From assembly GCA_021324015.1 (NCBI GenBank), contig JAJPJX010000146.1, forward strand, positions 1 to 64,000: a stretch of DNA of 64,000 nt, read 5' to 3'. This document shows positions 49,294 to 58,840 of this stretch, piece after piece. This stretch comes from Solibacteraceae bacterium (GTDB lineage: Bacteria > Acidobacteriota > Terriglobia > Bryobacterales > Bryobacteraceae). The notes under the pieces were generated by a model that saw nothing but the letters and a program-made list of their open reading frames with translations, made no database searches and was not told the DNA's origin. Made by a program: the position numbers and the translations under genes. Within the stretch, counting starts at the first letter, position 1, and the number at the start of each line of letters is the position of its first letter.

Positions 49294-50058
49294 ATGGGCA
49301 AATTGGACCGGGAAGTGGAGACGGGGCTGGCGATCGCCCGCGGCGCGGGGGAAATTGCGCTGCGGCATTTCCGGCGCGGAATCGGGTTTGAAGACAAGGC
49401 GGACGACTCGCCGGTGACGGTGGCGGACCGGGAGAGCGAGCGGTACATCGCGCGCGCCCTGGAGGAAGCCTTCCCCGACGACGGCCTACTGGGCGAAGAG
49501 GGCTCCGACAAGCCCTCCCAGAGCGGACGGCGCTGGATCATCGACCCCATCGACGGCACACGCGATTTCGTGCGCGGGTCGCTACCGTGGGCCGTGCTCC
49601 TGGGGCTGGAAGCCGATGGGGAGGTGGTGGCGGGATTCTCCTACCTGCCGGCGCTGGGCGAGATGTTCCATGCTTCCCGGGGCGGCGGGGCGTACCGTAA
49701 CGGCGATCGCATCCGGGTTTCGCCGATCGGCGAGCCGGCACGGGCAGTCGTGTGCGTGAACGGGCTGAACGGACTCACGCGCTACGGGTTCGCGCCGCGC
49801 CTGCTCGACTGGCTGAAGCCTTTTTGGGGCGTGCGCAGCATGGGCGGGTGCCTGGACGCCATGCTGGTGGCCCAGGGCCAGGCCGAGTTGTGGATCGAGC
49901 CTACAGGCAAGCCCTGGGATTTCGCGCCACTGAAAATCATCGCGGAGGAGGCGGGCGGGCGTTTCTTCGACTTCCAGGGGCGGAACACCATCTACGGAGG
50001 CAACTGCGTGATCGTGAATCCGGCCCTGGAGGAGGAAGCGCGCCGTTTCGTATCATAA
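49294..50058 (+). CDS. Inositol-monophosphatase-family phosphatase, HisN-like
   Basis: A 254-residue metal-dependent phosphatase. Metal ligands are in GLLGEEGS (E68/E69), in IIDPIDGTRDF (D84, D87) and in the C-terminal KPWDFAPLKIIAEEAGG. The spacing and the R in DGTRDF match histidinol-phosphatases of the HisN type more than inositol monophosphatases, where Asn is usual. It would remove phosphate from histidinol phosphate in the cytoplasm, though inositol phosphate cannot be excluded given ino1 in the window. TATTCT lies 6 bases before the ATG. Confidence 0.87.
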   Translation: MGKLDREVETGLAIARGAGEIALRHFRRGIGFEDKADDSPVTVADRESERYIARALEEAFPDDGLLGEEGSDKPSQSGRRWIIDPIDGTRDFVRGSLPWAVLLGLEADGEVVAGFSYLPALGEMFHASRGGGAYRNGDRIRVSPIGEPARAVVCVNGLNGLTRYGFAPRLLDWLKPFWGVRSMGGCLDAMLVAQGQAELWIEPTGKPWDFAPLKIIAEEAGGRFFDFQGRNTIYGGNCVIVNPALEEEARRFVS

Positions 50059-50062
50059 AAGG

Positions 50063-51235
50063 GTGAGAAGAGTTTTCTGGCTCCTGATCCTGGCGGCCGG
50101 GCTGCGGGCTACCGAGATCCGGAGTGGGGCCATGCTGGGACGCCAGTACGATCAGCGCGCCTTCTACGTGCGCTCCGGCCCGAACGAGCCCTGGCAGAAG
50201 AGCTATTCCGGCCCCGAATACCGCGCCGAGGCCCAGGGCAAGCTCATGAATGTCCGGCTGGCCCAGGCGCTGTTCCAGGACGAATACCTGAAGGAAGCGC
50301 CCTTCGACCCGGAGCGTAATACGGATGCGGTCATCGAGGCGCTGGATTTCTACAAGCGCCACGGCGTGCTAATGATCAACGTGAGCCTGCAAGGCGCGCA
50401 GGCGGGCTATGACGTGACCGTGAACGGGATCGATCGCGGAAACAGCTTCCGCGACGGGCCGCTGCGGGGCAGCCTGGTGAGCGCCTTCCGCGCGGACGGC
50501 AGCCTGAAGCCGGAATGGATGGCCCGGCTGGACCGCCTGCTCAAGGCCGCTGACGAGCGGGGCATGGTGGTGAACGTGATGTATTTCTATCAGGGCCAGG
50601 ACGGGGTGTTCCTCTCCTCGGCGGCCATTCACGGCGCGGCGCGCAGCATCACGGACTGGCTGATTTTGCACCGCCACCGCAACGTGCTCATCGACGTGGC
50701 TAACGAATACGATCTGCCGGGCGGACGCTGGAACTTCAACAGCTATATCCCACAGAATATCCTGCAACTGGTGGACGAAGTGCGGCAGCGCTTCCGCATC
50801 CGCAATGCGGATTTCATGCTGCCGGTGAGCGCCTCGAGCGACGGGCGGATGCTGTATCCCAAGTCGCTGGAGGGGCAGGTGGACGCGGTGCTGCTGCACG
50901 GCAACGACCGTACCGTGGAGTACAAACGCCGGCGGCTGGCGCAGTTCCGCAATATCGAGCGCCCGGTGCTGATGACCGAAGACGATAACGGGCGCGCCAG
51001 CACGACTGCTAACCTGTCCAGGGACCTGGCAAGCTGCGATCTGCTGTTCCAGCAGGCGGCGGGCTGGGGATACATGCCCTGGGTGCAGGCGCAACGCTTC
51101 CCCTTCCGGTATCTGCCGGCGCCGGCTTCCCAGGTGCGGGACGACCTGCCGGAAAAAGAGCGCGATATGGTCTATTTCCACGCCGTCCTGGACCACATCG
51201 CGGGGCTGGTGCTGCGGCGCCCGCCGCAGGAATAA
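50063..51235 (+). CDS. Exported glycosidase-like protein (TIM-barrel candidate)
   Basis: A 390-residue protein with a signal peptide (VFWLLILAAGLRA). The repeating strand/helix pattern suggests a beta/alpha barrel: VIEALDFYKRHGVLMINVSL, GMVVNVMYFYQGQDGVF, and NVLIDVANEYD, where a Glu after an Asn recalls the acid/base site of clan GH-A glycosidases. A second acid in RPVLMTEDDNG could be the nucleophile. The specificity is unknown. GTG 50063 opens the signal peptide; TATCAT is 6 bases upstream and AAAAGGG lies adjacent. It starts 4 bases after the HisN-like gene. Confidence 0.68.
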   Translation: MRRVFWLLILAAGLRATEIRSGAMLGRQYDQRAFYVRSGPNEPWQKSYSGPEYRAEAQGKLMNVRLAQALFQDEYLKEAPFDPERNTDAVIEALDFYKRHGVLMINVSLQGAQAGYDVTVNGIDRGNSFRDGPLRGSLVSAFRADGSLKPEWMARLDRLLKAADERGMVVNVMYFYQGQDGVFLSSAAIHGAARSITDWLILHRHRNVLIDVANEYDLPGGRWNFNSYIPQNILQLVDEVRQRFRIRNADFMLPVSASSDGRMLYPKSLEGQVDAVLLHGNDRTVEYKRRRLAQFRNIERPVLMTEDDNGRASTTANLSRDLASCDLLFQQAAGWGYMPWVQAQRFPFRYLPAPASQVRDDLPEKERDMVYFHAVLDHIAGLVLRRPPQE

Positions 51236-51251
51236 CGAGAGACCCATCCAG

Positions 51252-52289
51252 ATGAAAGTCGCGGAGTTGATCGCGCCGCACCAGTTCCGCCTGGTGGAGA
51301 CGCCCGAGGGAGAGCCCGGGCCCGGGGAGGTGCTGGTGCGGGTGGACGCGGTGGGGATCTGCGGCTCGGATCTGCACTCGTACGCCGAAGGCGCGGTGGG
51401 CGACACGCCCTGCGAGTACCCGCAGGTGCTGGGCCACGAACCCGCGGGCACGGTGGTGCGCGCCGGCGCGGGGGCGGCGGGCTGGGCGCGGGGAGACCGC
51501 GCGGCGCTCGAGCCGGCCCTTTACTGCTACCACTGCGAGTTCTGCCGCGCGGGGCATCACAACGTCTGCCAGCACATCCGCTTCCTGAGCATGCCCGGGG
51601 ATCCGGGATTCTTCCGGGAATACGCGGTGCTGCCCGCGGGCAACCTGCTGGCCATCCCGGCACACCTGGGGGCCGCGGAGGCCACCCTCGTGGAGCCGCT
51701 GGCGGTGGTGCTGCACTCCCTGCGGTTTGCGGACATCCATCCGGGAGAGACGGCCGTGGTCTTCGGGGCCGGGCCGATCGGGCTGCTGACGGTGATCTGC
51801 CTGAAACTGGCGGGCGCCGGGCGGGTGTGGTCCTTCGAGCCGGTGGCCGCGCGCCGCGAAATGGCGCGGCAGGCGGGCGCCGATGCGGCCATCGATCCGA
51901 CGGCGGCCGATCCGGCGCGCGAGATCCTGCACGATACGGGCCGGCGCGGCGTGGATGTGGCCATCGACTGCGCCACCAAGGGCGACACGGTCAATCAGTG
52001 CCTGCACGCCGTCCGAAACGCCGGGCGAGTGGTGATCACGGGGATTCCCTCGGAAGTGCACGTGCCGGTGGAGTTCTCCCCCCTGCGCCGCAAGGAACTG
52101 GCGGTCTACACCGTGCGGCGCTCGAATCACGAATCCGCCCGGGCGCTGGAACTGCTGCTCGGGAACATCCCGCGATTCGCGGCGCTGATTACCCACACGC
52201 GGCCGCTGGAGCGGATCGGCGAGGCCTTCGGGATGGTGGAGCAGCGCTCGCACGGCGCGGGCAAAGTCGTGATCCGGCCGGGGGAATGA
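51252..52289 (+). CDS. Zinc-dependent dehydrogenase (threonine/sorbitol dehydrogenase type)
   Basis: A 345-residue medium-chain dehydrogenase. Catalytic zinc ligands are in GICGSDLHSY and VLGHEPAG, structural zinc ligands in CYHCEFCRAGHHNVC, and the NAD motif in VFGAGPIGLLTV. FEPVAARREMARQAGADAAI and the following VDVAIDCATKGDTVNQCL fit the sorbitol/threonine dehydrogenase branch. It probably oxidises a polyol or sugar-derived alcohol released by the preceding secreted glycosidase-like protein; that link is inferred from the 16-base spacing. Confidence 0.9.
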   Translation: MKVAELIAPHQFRLVETPEGEPGPGEVLVRVDAVGICGSDLHSYAEGAVGDTPCEYPQVLGHEPAGTVVRAGAGAAGWARGDRAALEPALYCYHCEFCRAGHHNVCQHIRFLSMPGDPGFFREYAVLPAGNLLAIPAHLGAAEATLVEPLAVVLHSLRFADIHPGETAVVFGAGPIGLLTVICLKLAGAGRVWSFEPVAARREMARQAGADAAIDPTAADPAREILHDTGRRGVDVAIDCATKGDTVNQCLHAVRNAGRVVITGIPSEVHVPVEFSPLRRKELAVYTVRRSNHESARALELLLGNIPRFAALITHTRPLERIGEAFGMVEQRSHGAGKVVIRPGE

Positions 52290-52295
52290 GCCGCT

Positions 52296-53657
52296 TTAAT
52301 CCAGCAGCAGAGCTCCGTAGATGCCCACCTCGGGAATGGTGATCTCGATCCCGCCTCCGGAGCTTTCGAGCGGCAGGCTGGCGGCGGGCGCTTCCGGCGA
52401 GTAGTAGCGGGCGCGGGAGTAGCTGCCGTTCACCTCCACGGTGACGGACTCGATGGGGTAGGAGGAGTAGTTGACAAGCTGCAGCAGAAGCTGCCGCCCG
52501 TCGGTCGAAAGGTAGGTGATCACCGAGGCCACGTTGAACAGGCGCACGCCGAGGTTTTCGCGGCCCAGCAAGTGAGGCAGTTCGTGGGAGAGCGCCTGCG
52601 GGTCCGGGGCCTCTTCCTTGTAGATAGCCAGACGGCCCTTGCCGCAGGGTTCCAGGGCGTATTCCTGGTTTTCCTTAACCTGGACCGGTTTCCAGGACGG
52701 CCCTACCATCACCAAGCCGCCGTTTTCCGCGAAGCCGGTCAGCTTCTGGCGCTCGGCGGGAGTAGGCGTCGGAACGTCCAGCGCGACCAGCGCCCGGATG
52801 CCCTCGAGCGAGGCGCCGGGCAGCGCGGGGCGCTCGATGATCCGGAAGGGCACGCGGCGGCGGGTGATCAGGTTCAGGTACTCGTCGGTCATGTCGGGGT
52901 TCTGGCCGGCGGGGTCCTGCACGACGGCGACGGCTCCGGCGGGGGTGAAGGCGCGCCAGGCGGCATGCTCCTCGAAAAACCTCAAGTACGCGGCGGTCTG
53001 CGGCCAGGCGCCGGGCTCGGCCACGGCGATCCAGCGGGCGCCCGCGGCGGCGGCATCGGCCACGGCGCGGGGGTAATCGCCGGGCGCAGGCTTATCCGGA
53101 AGATGGCCCAGCCAGACGGGACGGACGCCGCACCAGGCGCGCAGGGAGCGCGCCAGCCAGATATTGGAGTCGATCCAGGGGTCGCCCGAAGGGCCGGCCT
53201 GGGTCTCGGACTCGGAAGCGCGCACGCGCGGCCAGGCGCCGGCGGCGGTGGCCAGCACCGGCGCGGCGGTGTCGCGCGGCAGGCGCCCCTTGACCGGCAT
53301 GGGGATGACCACGGCGCTCCGGTTCCGACGATGCAAGGCCTTGGACACGCGCTCGGCGAAGCCTTCGGGGAAGTCGCCCTCCAGCACCAGGCCGTCCAGG
53401 TTGGCGGCCGCCGCCGCGGGCACGAAGGCGTCCGGGTCGGCGCCGGAATGCACCACTCCCAGGACGGCAAGATGGCGCTCACGGGCGCGGCGAGCCATTC
53501 CCGGATCAGCTTCTTTGCCCCACGGGATTAGAAGGCAGTTGACCGGCGTGTCCTGGAAGAGCTCCAGCGAGCCGCCTTGCCAGCGCGCTGGGACCCACCG
53601 ATCGGGGGTGGCGGCAAGCGCCGGCGCCAGGGCCAAAAGGAAGAGTGCCTGACGCAT
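52296..53657 (-). CDS. Exported hypothetical protein, glycosidase-like barrel
   Basis: A 453-residue protein with a signal peptide (LFLLALAPALA). Residues 25-250 look like a beta/alpha barrel (CLLIPWGKEADP, NLDGLVLEGDFPEGF, ARWIAVAEPGAW). Residues 260-370 resemble a beta-galactosidase trimerisation-like or glutamine-amidotransferase-like domain (GIRALVALDVPTPTPAERQK, FAENGGLVMVGP). The C-terminus is a beta sandwich (LLLQLVNYSSYPIESVTVEV). No catalytic pair can be named with confidence. It converges on the zinc dehydrogenase and may share a role in glycan use. Confidence 0.6.
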   Translation of the reverse strand: MRQALFLLALAPALAATPDRWVPARWQGGSLELFQDTPVNCLLIPWGKEADPGMARRARERHLAVLGVVHSGADPDAFVPAAAAANLDGLVLEGDFPEGFAERVSKALHRRNRSAVVIPMPVKGRLPRDTAAPVLATAAGAWPRVRASESETQAGPSGDPWIDSNIWLARSLRAWCGVRPVWLGHLPDKPAPGDYPRAVADAAAAGARWIAVAEPGAWPQTAAYLRFFEEHAAWRAFTPAGAVAVVQDPAGQNPDMTDEYLNLITRRRVPFRIIERPALPGASLEGIRALVALDVPTPTPAERQKLTGFAENGGLVMVGPSWKPVQVKENQEYALEPCGKGRLAIYKEEAPDPQALSHELPHLLGRENLGVRLFNVASVITYLSTDGRQLLLQLVNYSSYPIESVTVEVNGSYSRARYYSPEAPAASLPLESSGGGIEITIPEVGIYGALLLD

Positions 53658-53699
53658 TGTAGAAAAAGTCCCTAATCTCTCATCTTAGCGTACCTGTTC

Positions 53700-54560
53700 T
53701 TATGGGGCGGGCTCGACGTGCACCAGCACATCGGCCACCCAATTGAGGGTTTCCTTGATCTGTATGCGGACGTCGGTGGCGATGTCGTGGGACCGGCGCA
53801 CGGTCATTTCGGGATCCACTTCGAGGTGCAGGTCTACGTGATATCGCAAACCGGTCTTGCGGGCGTAAAGTTTTTCAACGCCGCGAACGCCGGCCACCGA
53901 GAGAGCCACCTTGCGAATGGGCTCCATGAGACTGTCGTCCGGCATGGTGTCCATGAGCTGCAAGGCGGTGTCCCGCGAGACACGCAGGCCCGTAAAGATG
54001 ACGATGAGCCCGACCGCGAAGCCGCCCCAGTGATCGGCAAGCAGGAAGTGCTCCGGGTCGGCCAGGGTGAGGCCCACGGCCAGCAGCGCGGTCAGGGCGG
54101 AAAGGATGTCCACGCAATCGTTCCAGGCATCCGCCACCAGGGCGGCGCTATGGATCTTGCGCCCGTAGTGGAACTTGATGTAGGAGAGGAAACTCTTGGC
54201 CACGGCGGAAGCTGCCAGCGCCGCGAGCACGTAGCGGGCGGGCGGGGGGTGCGTCAGGTGGATGTTCCCCAGCGAGCGGTAGCAGATGAGCACGCCGGCG
54301 GCGGCCAGAAACATGCCCACCAGCAGACCGGTCAAAGTTTCCACGCGGCCATGCCCGTAAGGGTGGTTCTCGTCGGCCGGTTTGGCGGCCAGGGTCAGGC
54401 CCAGGAACACCACGCCGGAGGCCACCACGTCGCCGGCAGATTCCAGCCCGTCGGCCACGGTGGCGGTGGAATGACCCGCCAGGCCGGCCAGAATCTTGAT
54501 CACCGCGAGGGAGCCGGAGACCAGAATCCCGGCGAGCGCCACCCTTTGGCCGATCTGCAT
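53700..54560 (-). CDS. Cation diffusion facilitator family transporter
   Basis: A 286-residue membrane protein with six predicted helices in its first 200 residues and a cytoplasmic ferredoxin-like C-terminal domain (GLRYHVDLHLEVDPEMTVRR) with metal-binding His. Helix 2 carries TVADGLESAGDVV and helix 5 carries VADAWNDCVDILS, where acidic residues form the metal site in this family. It exports divalent cations such as Zn, Fe or Mn in exchange for protons. A TAAACT lies 8 bases before the ATG. Divergent from yebC. Confidence 0.9.
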   Translation of the reverse strand: MQIGQRVALAGILVSGSLAVIKILAGLAGHSTATVADGLESAGDVVASGVVFLGLTLAAKPADENHPYGHGRVETLTGLLVGMFLAAAGVLICYRSLGNIHLTHPPPARYVLAALAASAVAKSFLSYIKFHYGRKIHSAALVADAWNDCVDILSALTALLAVGLTLADPEHFLLADHWGGFAVGLIVIFTGLRVSRDTALQLMDTMPDDSLMEPIRKVALSVAGVRGVEKLYARKTGLRYHVDLHLEVDPEMTVRRSHDIATDVRIQIKETLNWVADVLVHVEPAP

Positions 54561-54568
54561 TCACTCCC

Positions 54569-54574
54569 AGTTTA
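54569..54574 (-). promoter_or_regulatory. Candidate -10 box of the CDF gene
   Basis: TAAACT on the minus strand, 8 bases before the ATG at 54560. GGGAG in the interval could also serve as a ribosome-binding site, so leaderless initiation is not certain. Confidence 0.35.
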
Positions 54575-54597
54575 TGGGGTTTTCCCGGGCCGCGTGG

Positions 54598-54626
54598 TTG
54601 AGGCAAACGGTTGATTTTGTTATGCT
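54598..54626 (+). promoter_or_regulatory. Sigma-70-type promoter for yebC-ruvC operon
   Basis: TTGAGG (54598-54603) and TATGCT (54621-54626) are separated by 17 bases and point at yebC; the leader would be about 65 bases. Confidence 0.5.
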
Positions 54627-54697
54627 CGATAGGGTTGAATTCATATCGTAACGCCTTCCCGATCGTGAAGATTGGGCCTACCTGAGAGGTTTCACAA

Positions 54698-55444
54698 ATG
54701 TCGGGCCATTCGAAGTGGGCGACCATCAAGCACAAGAAAGCCGCCCTGGATGCCAAGCGCGGAAAACTGTTCACGCGCCTGATCAAAGAGATCACCATCG
54801 CCGCCCGGAGCGGGGGCGATCCGGACGCCAATCCCCGTCTGCGCACGGCCGTGCTGGCCGCCAAGGCCGTGAGTATGCCCGCCGACAACATCAAGAAAGC
54901 GATCATGCGCGGCACCGGCGAGTTGGAAGGCGGGCAGATCGAAGAAGTGATGTTTGAAGGCTACGGGCCGGGCGGCGCCGCCGTGCTGGTCAACGTGGCT
55001 ACGGATAACCGCAACCGCACCGTGAGTGAGATCCGGCACGTCTTTTCGAAGAACGGCGGTAACCTGGGCGAGCAGGGCAGCGTAGCCTGGATGTTCGAGC
55101 GCAAAAGCCAGATTCTGATTGCGGGCGACAAGGCGAACGAGGACCAGTTGATGGGCATCGTGCTGGACGCCGGCGCGGACGACCTTCGCCAGGACGGCGA
55201 AAACTGGGAGGTGCTTTCGGCTCCGGAAGCCCACGACCGGTTATTGGAGGCTATCCACAAGGCCGGCATCGAGACTCTCTCGGCGCAGGTGGCCATGGTG
55301 CCCAAAAACCTGGTGCGGCTGGAGGGCAAAAACGCCGGCGCGATGCTGCGCCTGAGCGAAGCGCTGGAAGAGCACGACGACGTGCAGAACGTGTACTCCA
55401 ATTTCGATATCGACGAAAAGGAACTGGAGGCTCTGGCGCAGTAA
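54698..55444 (+). CDS. yebC: YebC/PmpR-family DNA-binding regulator
   Basis: A 248-residue protein with the invariant N-terminus [20 protein letters not shown], then [18 protein letters not shown] and [20 protein letters not shown], all hallmarks of the three-domain YebC fold. Members act as transcription regulators or, as shown recently for some, help ribosomes through proline stretches. It heads an operon with ruvC (1-base spacing), a common bacterial gene order. The start is unambiguous. Confidence 0.96.
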   Translation: MSGHSKWATIKHKKAALDAKRGKLFTRLIKEITIAARSGGDPDANPRLRTAVLAAKAVSMPADNIKKAIMRGTGELEGGQIEEVMFEGYGPGGAAVLVNVATDNRNRTVSEIRHVFSKNGGNLGEQGSVAWMFERKSQILIAGDKANEDQLMGIVLDAGADDLRQDGENWEVLSAPEAHDRLLEAIHKAGIETLSAQVAMVPKNLVRLEGKNAGAMLRLSEALEEHDDVQNVYSNFDIDEKELEALAQ

Positions 55445-55445
55445 C

Positions 55446-55943
55446 GTGCGGGTGCTGGGCATCGACTGCGGCACGGAGCGCACCGGCTACGGTGTCATCG
55501 AAAGCGATGGCCAGCGGCATCGGATTTTGACGGCAGGGGTTGTGCGGACGAGCGCGAAGTCGCCCATGGAGGCGCGCCTGCTGGAGATCTTCCGGAAGTT
55601 GCGGGAAGTGATCCGGGAGTACGGACCGGCGGCGGGCGCGGTAGAGGAGGTCTTCTCCGCGGCGAACGCGAAAACGGCGTTGAAGCTGGCGCAGGTCAGG
55701 GGGGTGGCGCTGTTGGCCATCGCGGAGGCCGGGCTGGATTGCGGCGCGTATTCTCCCCTGGAAGTGAAAATGAGTGTGGTGGGCTACGGGCGTGCCGAAA
55801 AGTCGCAGGTGCAGTTGATGGTGCACTCGCTGCTGCGGCCGGAGCCGGCGATCCGTTCCGAGGACGCCTGTGACGCGCTGGCGGTGGCCATCTGCCACGC
55901 CACCCGGATGGCCGCGGCGCGAAGGTGGGAGAACGCAGAGTGA
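55446..55943 (+). CDS. ruvC: Holliday junction endodeoxyribonuclease RuvC
   Basis: A 165-residue resolvase with the RNase-H fold. The four catalytic acids are in place: D7 ([13 protein letters not shown]), E67 (GAVEEVFSA), D140 and D143 ([11 protein letters not shown]). It cuts four-way junctions left by recombination, together with RuvAB, which is not in this window. The start is GTG 55446, one base after the yebC stop. The stop overlaps the GTG start of the next gene. Confidence 0.95.
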   Translation: MRVLGIDCGTERTGYGVIESDGQRHRILTAGVVRTSAKSPMEARLLEIFRKLREVIREYGPAAGAVEEVFSAANAKTALKLAQVRGVALLAIAEAGLDCGAYSPLEVKMSVVGYGRAEKSQVQLMVHSLLRPEPAIRSEDACDALAVAICHATRMAAARRWENAE

Positions 55944-56608
55944 GGGGTCGAGAAAGACAGCCGGTGCGGCGCCGGCCGAAGATCGCCGTGTGGGGGCTGG
56001 CAGCCGGCTGCCTGGCGGCTTGCGGCGCGGCGGCGTGGGGTGCGGACGTCCCGCGCGTTTGTTACTCCAAGTCCTTCCCCGGCAGCAAGCCCGCCTTTGT
56101 GGCCATCACCCTGGAGAAGACCGGCGCCGGCGACTACAAAGAAGCGCCGGACGACGACAATCCCCTGCGGTTTCAACTTTCCGCCCCGGAGACTGGCGAG
56201 ATTTTCTCCCTGGTGGAGAAACTGGGGTATTTTAACCGCCCGCTGGAATCCCCGCTGAAGGTGGCCTTCATGGGGATGAAGACCTTCCGTTTCGAGAACG
56301 GGGCGGAAAAGCGCGAGGTCAAGTTCAACTACTCCGACGATCCGGACGCGCGCGCGCTGGCGGACTGGTTTGAGCGCATCTCCGAGAGCGAGCAGCACCT
56401 GATCAACCTGGAGCGCGCCGCCAAGTACGACAAGCTGGGCGTGCTGAACGCCCTGCTGTTGCTCGAAACCTCGTGGGACAAAAAGCGGCTGGTGGCGCCC
56501 GGGCAGTTTTTGCCCATGCTGGACCGCATCGCCAAAAACGAGACCTATATGCACACGGCGCGCCTGCGGGCCGCGGCCATCGCCGACGCCATTCGCGCCA
56601 ACAAATGA
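55940..56608 (+). CDS. Exported hypothetical protein
   Basis: A 222-residue protein with an Arg-rich N-terminus and a signal or anchor helix ([20 protein letters not shown]) that may be a signal peptide ending before ADVPRV. The mature part ([41 protein letters not shown]) is not recognised. GTG 55940 was chosen because GGGAG lies 8 bases upstream and it overlaps the ruvC stop; GTG 55925 is an alternative. It is coupled to the TlpA-like gene by an ATGA overlap. Confidence 0.6.
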   Translation: MRGRERQPVRRRPKIAVWGLAAGCLAACGAAAWGADVPRVCYSKSFPGSKPAFVAITLEKTGAGDYKEAPDDDNPLRFQLSAPETGEIFSLVEKLGYFNRPLESPLKVAFMGMKTFRFENGAEKREVKFNYSDDPDARALADWFERISESEQHLINLERAAKYDKLGVLNALLLLETSWDKKRLVAPGQFLPMLDRIAKNETYMHTARLRAAAIADAIRANK

Positions 56609-57870
56609 AGCGTCTGCTGCCGGTTCTGCTTTGGGGTACGCTGTGCCTGGCGCAGGCCGGCCCTCCCGCGCCGGCCAAGGCCTCCGAAGCCGAGGAGCGC
56701 GAACTCAACACGGCGCTGGCCGAGGCAGGCTCCAGCCCCATCGAGTTCATCCGCGCACTCGAAAAGCACCTGGAAAAGTACCCCGATTCGCCGCGCCGCC
56801 TCGAACTGGAGCGCGCCCTGGTGCGGGCGGCCATGGAAAACAAGGACGACCGGCGCATTATCCTGTACGGTGAGCGGGTGCTGGCGCGCGACCAGGACGA
56901 CCTGCAGATCCTGGAGCGGGTGGCGCGGGCACTGCTCGCGAGCGACGCGCGCGACACCTCCGAGCGGGCCCTGCAATATGCGCACCGGTATGAAGAACTG
57001 GTGCGGCGCATGCGTTCGCAACCGGCGCCGGCACGTGTCGGGCCGGGCCAGTGGCAGGAAGAACTGGACCGCGGCCTCAACCGCGCGCTGGTGCTGGAGG
57101 CGCGCGCGGCGGGCAATCTGGGCCGCCTCGACGAGGCCATCGCGCTGGCCGGGAAGAGCTACCAGGCCTATCCGACCGCCGAAGCCGCGCGGGAGATCGC
57201 GCGCTGGGAGTCGCGGGCAGGCCGGGACCAGGACGCCGTCGAGCACCTGGCCGATGCCTTCACTATTCCCGACGCGCGCGCCACCGACGAAATGCGGGCC
57301 AAGGACCGCGCGCGCATGGGAGAACTTTACCGCAAGCTCAAAGGCTCGGAAGCCGGGCTGGGCGACTTGGTCTTGCAGGCCTATGACCGCACCTCGGCGC
57401 TGGTGGCCGCCCGGCAGCAGCGCTTGCGCAGCGAGGACCCCAACGCCCAAGCCAGCCGCGTGGCGGATTTCACGCTTTCCTCGCTGGATGGCGCGAAGTT
57501 GCCCCTGGCATCGCTCAAGGGCAAAACCGTGGTGTTCGATTTCTGGGCCACCTGGTGCGGTCCCTGCCGCCAGCAGCACCCCCTGTACGAAGAAGTGAAG
57601 CAGCGCTTCCGCGACTCCCCGGACGTGGTGTTCCTCTCGGTGAATACCGATGAGGACCGCACTTTGGTTGGACCGTTCCTCAAAACGCAGAAGTGGGACC
57701 AGAAGGTCTACTTCGAAGACGGCCTCTCCCGCGCCTTGCAGATCTCGTCCATTCCCACCACCGTCATTCTGGACAAGCACGGGGCGGTGGTGGCGCGCAT
57801 GAACGGCTTTCTCCCGGACCGCTTCGTGGACATGCTCAGCGAGCGCATCCACGACGCGCTGAAGGATTAA
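56605..57870 (+). CDS. TlpA-like thiol-disulphide protein with N-terminal helical repeats
   Basis: A 421-residue exported protein. After a signal peptide (LLPVLLWGTLCLAQA), residues 30-270 are helical and probably TPR-like (EAREIARWESRAGRDQDAVE-type pairs). A thioredoxin/TlpA domain follows at about 285-421, with the active site C318-G-P-C321 in FDFWATWCGPCRQQHP and the cis-Pro region ISSIPTTVILDKHG. It should transfer electrons to disulphides in the periplasm, perhaps for cytochrome c maturation. It ends the yebC-ruvC operon and is followed by a weak terminator. Confidence 0.85.
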   Translation: MKRLLPVLLWGTLCLAQAGPPAPAKASEAEERELNTALAEAGSSPIEFIRALEKHLEKYPDSPRRLELERALVRAAMENKDDRRIILYGERVLARDQDDLQILERVARALLASDARDTSERALQYAHRYEELVRRMRSQPAPARVGPGQWQEELDRGLNRALVLEARAAGNLGRLDEAIALAGKSYQAYPTAEAAREIARWESRAGRDQDAVEHLADAFTIPDARATDEMRAKDRARMGELYRKLKGSEAGLGDLVLQAYDRTSALVAARQQRLRSEDPNAQASRVADFTLSSLDGAKLPLASLKGKTVVFDFWATWCGPCRQQHPLYEEVKQRFRDSPDVVFLSVNTDEDRTLVGPFLKTQKWDQKVYFEDGLSRALQISSIPTTVILDKHGAVVARMNGFLPDRFVDMLSERIHDALKD

Positions 57871-57871
57871 C

Positions 57872-57888
57872 AACCGCTCCCGGTTTTT
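57872..57888 (+). terminator. Weak terminator after the TlpA-like gene
   Basis: AACCG (57872-57876) pairs with CGGTT (57881-57885) around CTCC and is followed by TTT. The stem is short, so this is a low-confidence call in the 25-base gap between convergent genes. Confidence 0.35.
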
Positions 57889-57895
57889 CCGGCCC

Positions 57896-58828
57896 CTACA
57901 GCTTCAACAGGCGGATACCGCCGTTGTTGGTGGATATGTCGATCGAGGGACCTCCGCTGCCGATGGTTCCTTCCAGGTGATGCTTGCTCACCGTGCCCTG
58001 AGTCTTCACTTCGAACTCGCTGTTGATGGAGTTGTTCGTGGTGCTGGCGATCAGCCGGGCGTTGATGCTCTGGGGCAGGCGCACGGTGATGCCGCCGTTG
58101 CTGGTGGAAACGCGCACGTCGCTCTGAAGCGGGCCATCCAGGGTCAGGTCCACGCCGCCATTGGAGGTTTCGATTTTAACCGGCCGGGCGCCGCTCGAGT
58201 GCGCCACCCGCACATTGACACCGCCGTTGGAGGTGGAGGCGTCCACCGAGCCCCGGACGTCTTCTGCGTGAATATGCCCGTTGGAAGTGTGCAGCGTCGC
58301 GGCGCCCTCCAGGCCTTGGAGGTCGATGGCCCCGTTGGAGGTCTGTACGTCGAGATTGCCGTGAAGATCGGCCGCGCGGACCGCGGCGTTGGAGGTCTTC
58401 AGGCGTCCATCGCCCTCTATGCCGTTGACCCGCAGGGACCCGTTGGAGCTGACGATGCGCTCCAACTGCGTCCGCCGGGGCACCTTGACCACGTACCGGG
58501 CGCCCATGTTGCCGCGGCGGTCGGACGGCCGCACGGTGCGGATGCTGACGGCGTCGGGAGAGTGGGAAATGTCGATCTGGATGGCGTCGCGCAGTTCGGA
58601 TGTGGGAGCATACTTGGCGCCGCTGATGTCCACGGTCTCCTGGTCCCAACCGGTGATCTCGACCGAGCCGTTGAAGTTCTCGAGCGATAGCCGCCCGCCG
58701 GACTTCAGGGCGTAGCTGTAGTGGAAATCCGTGGTGGAGCGTTCGGACGCGGCGAAATCTTCGATGTCGCAGCCCGCCAGCGCCAGCAGGCCGGGGAGCA
58801 GCGGCCAAAGCAGCATGGACCTTCGCAT
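57896..58828 (-). CDS. DUF4097 lipoprotein with TSNG beta-solenoid repeats
   Basis: A 310-residue protein with a lipobox (LLALAGC) that would anchor it to the membrane. From about 60 to 300 it has short strand repeats, each built around TSN-G or TNN: KTSNAAV, QTSNGAI, HTSNGHI, STSNGGV, ETSNGGV, STSNGGI, TTNNSI and STNNGGI. This is the DUF4097/DUF4098 right-handed beta-solenoid. The role is unknown; relatives are often regulated with sigma/anti-sigma pairs. The ATG at 58828 has GAGGTG upstream; GTG 58834 is an alternative. Confidence 0.82.
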   Translation of the reverse strand: MRRSMLLWPLLPGLLALAGCDIEDFAASERSTTDFHYSYALKSGGRLSLENFNGSVEITGWDQETVDISGAKYAPTSELRDAIQIDISHSPDAVSIRTVRPSDRRGNMGARYVVKVPRRTQLERIVSSNGSLRVNGIEGDGRLKTSNAAVRAADLHGNLDVQTSNGAIDLQGLEGAATLHTSNGHIHAEDVRGSVDASTSNGGVNVRVAHSSGARPVKIETSNGGVDLTLDGPLQSDVRVSTSNGGITVRLPQSINARLIASTTNNSINSEFEVKTQGTVSKHHLEGTIGSGGPSIDISTNNGGIRLLKL

Positions 58829-58840
58829 AGTCACCTCGAA

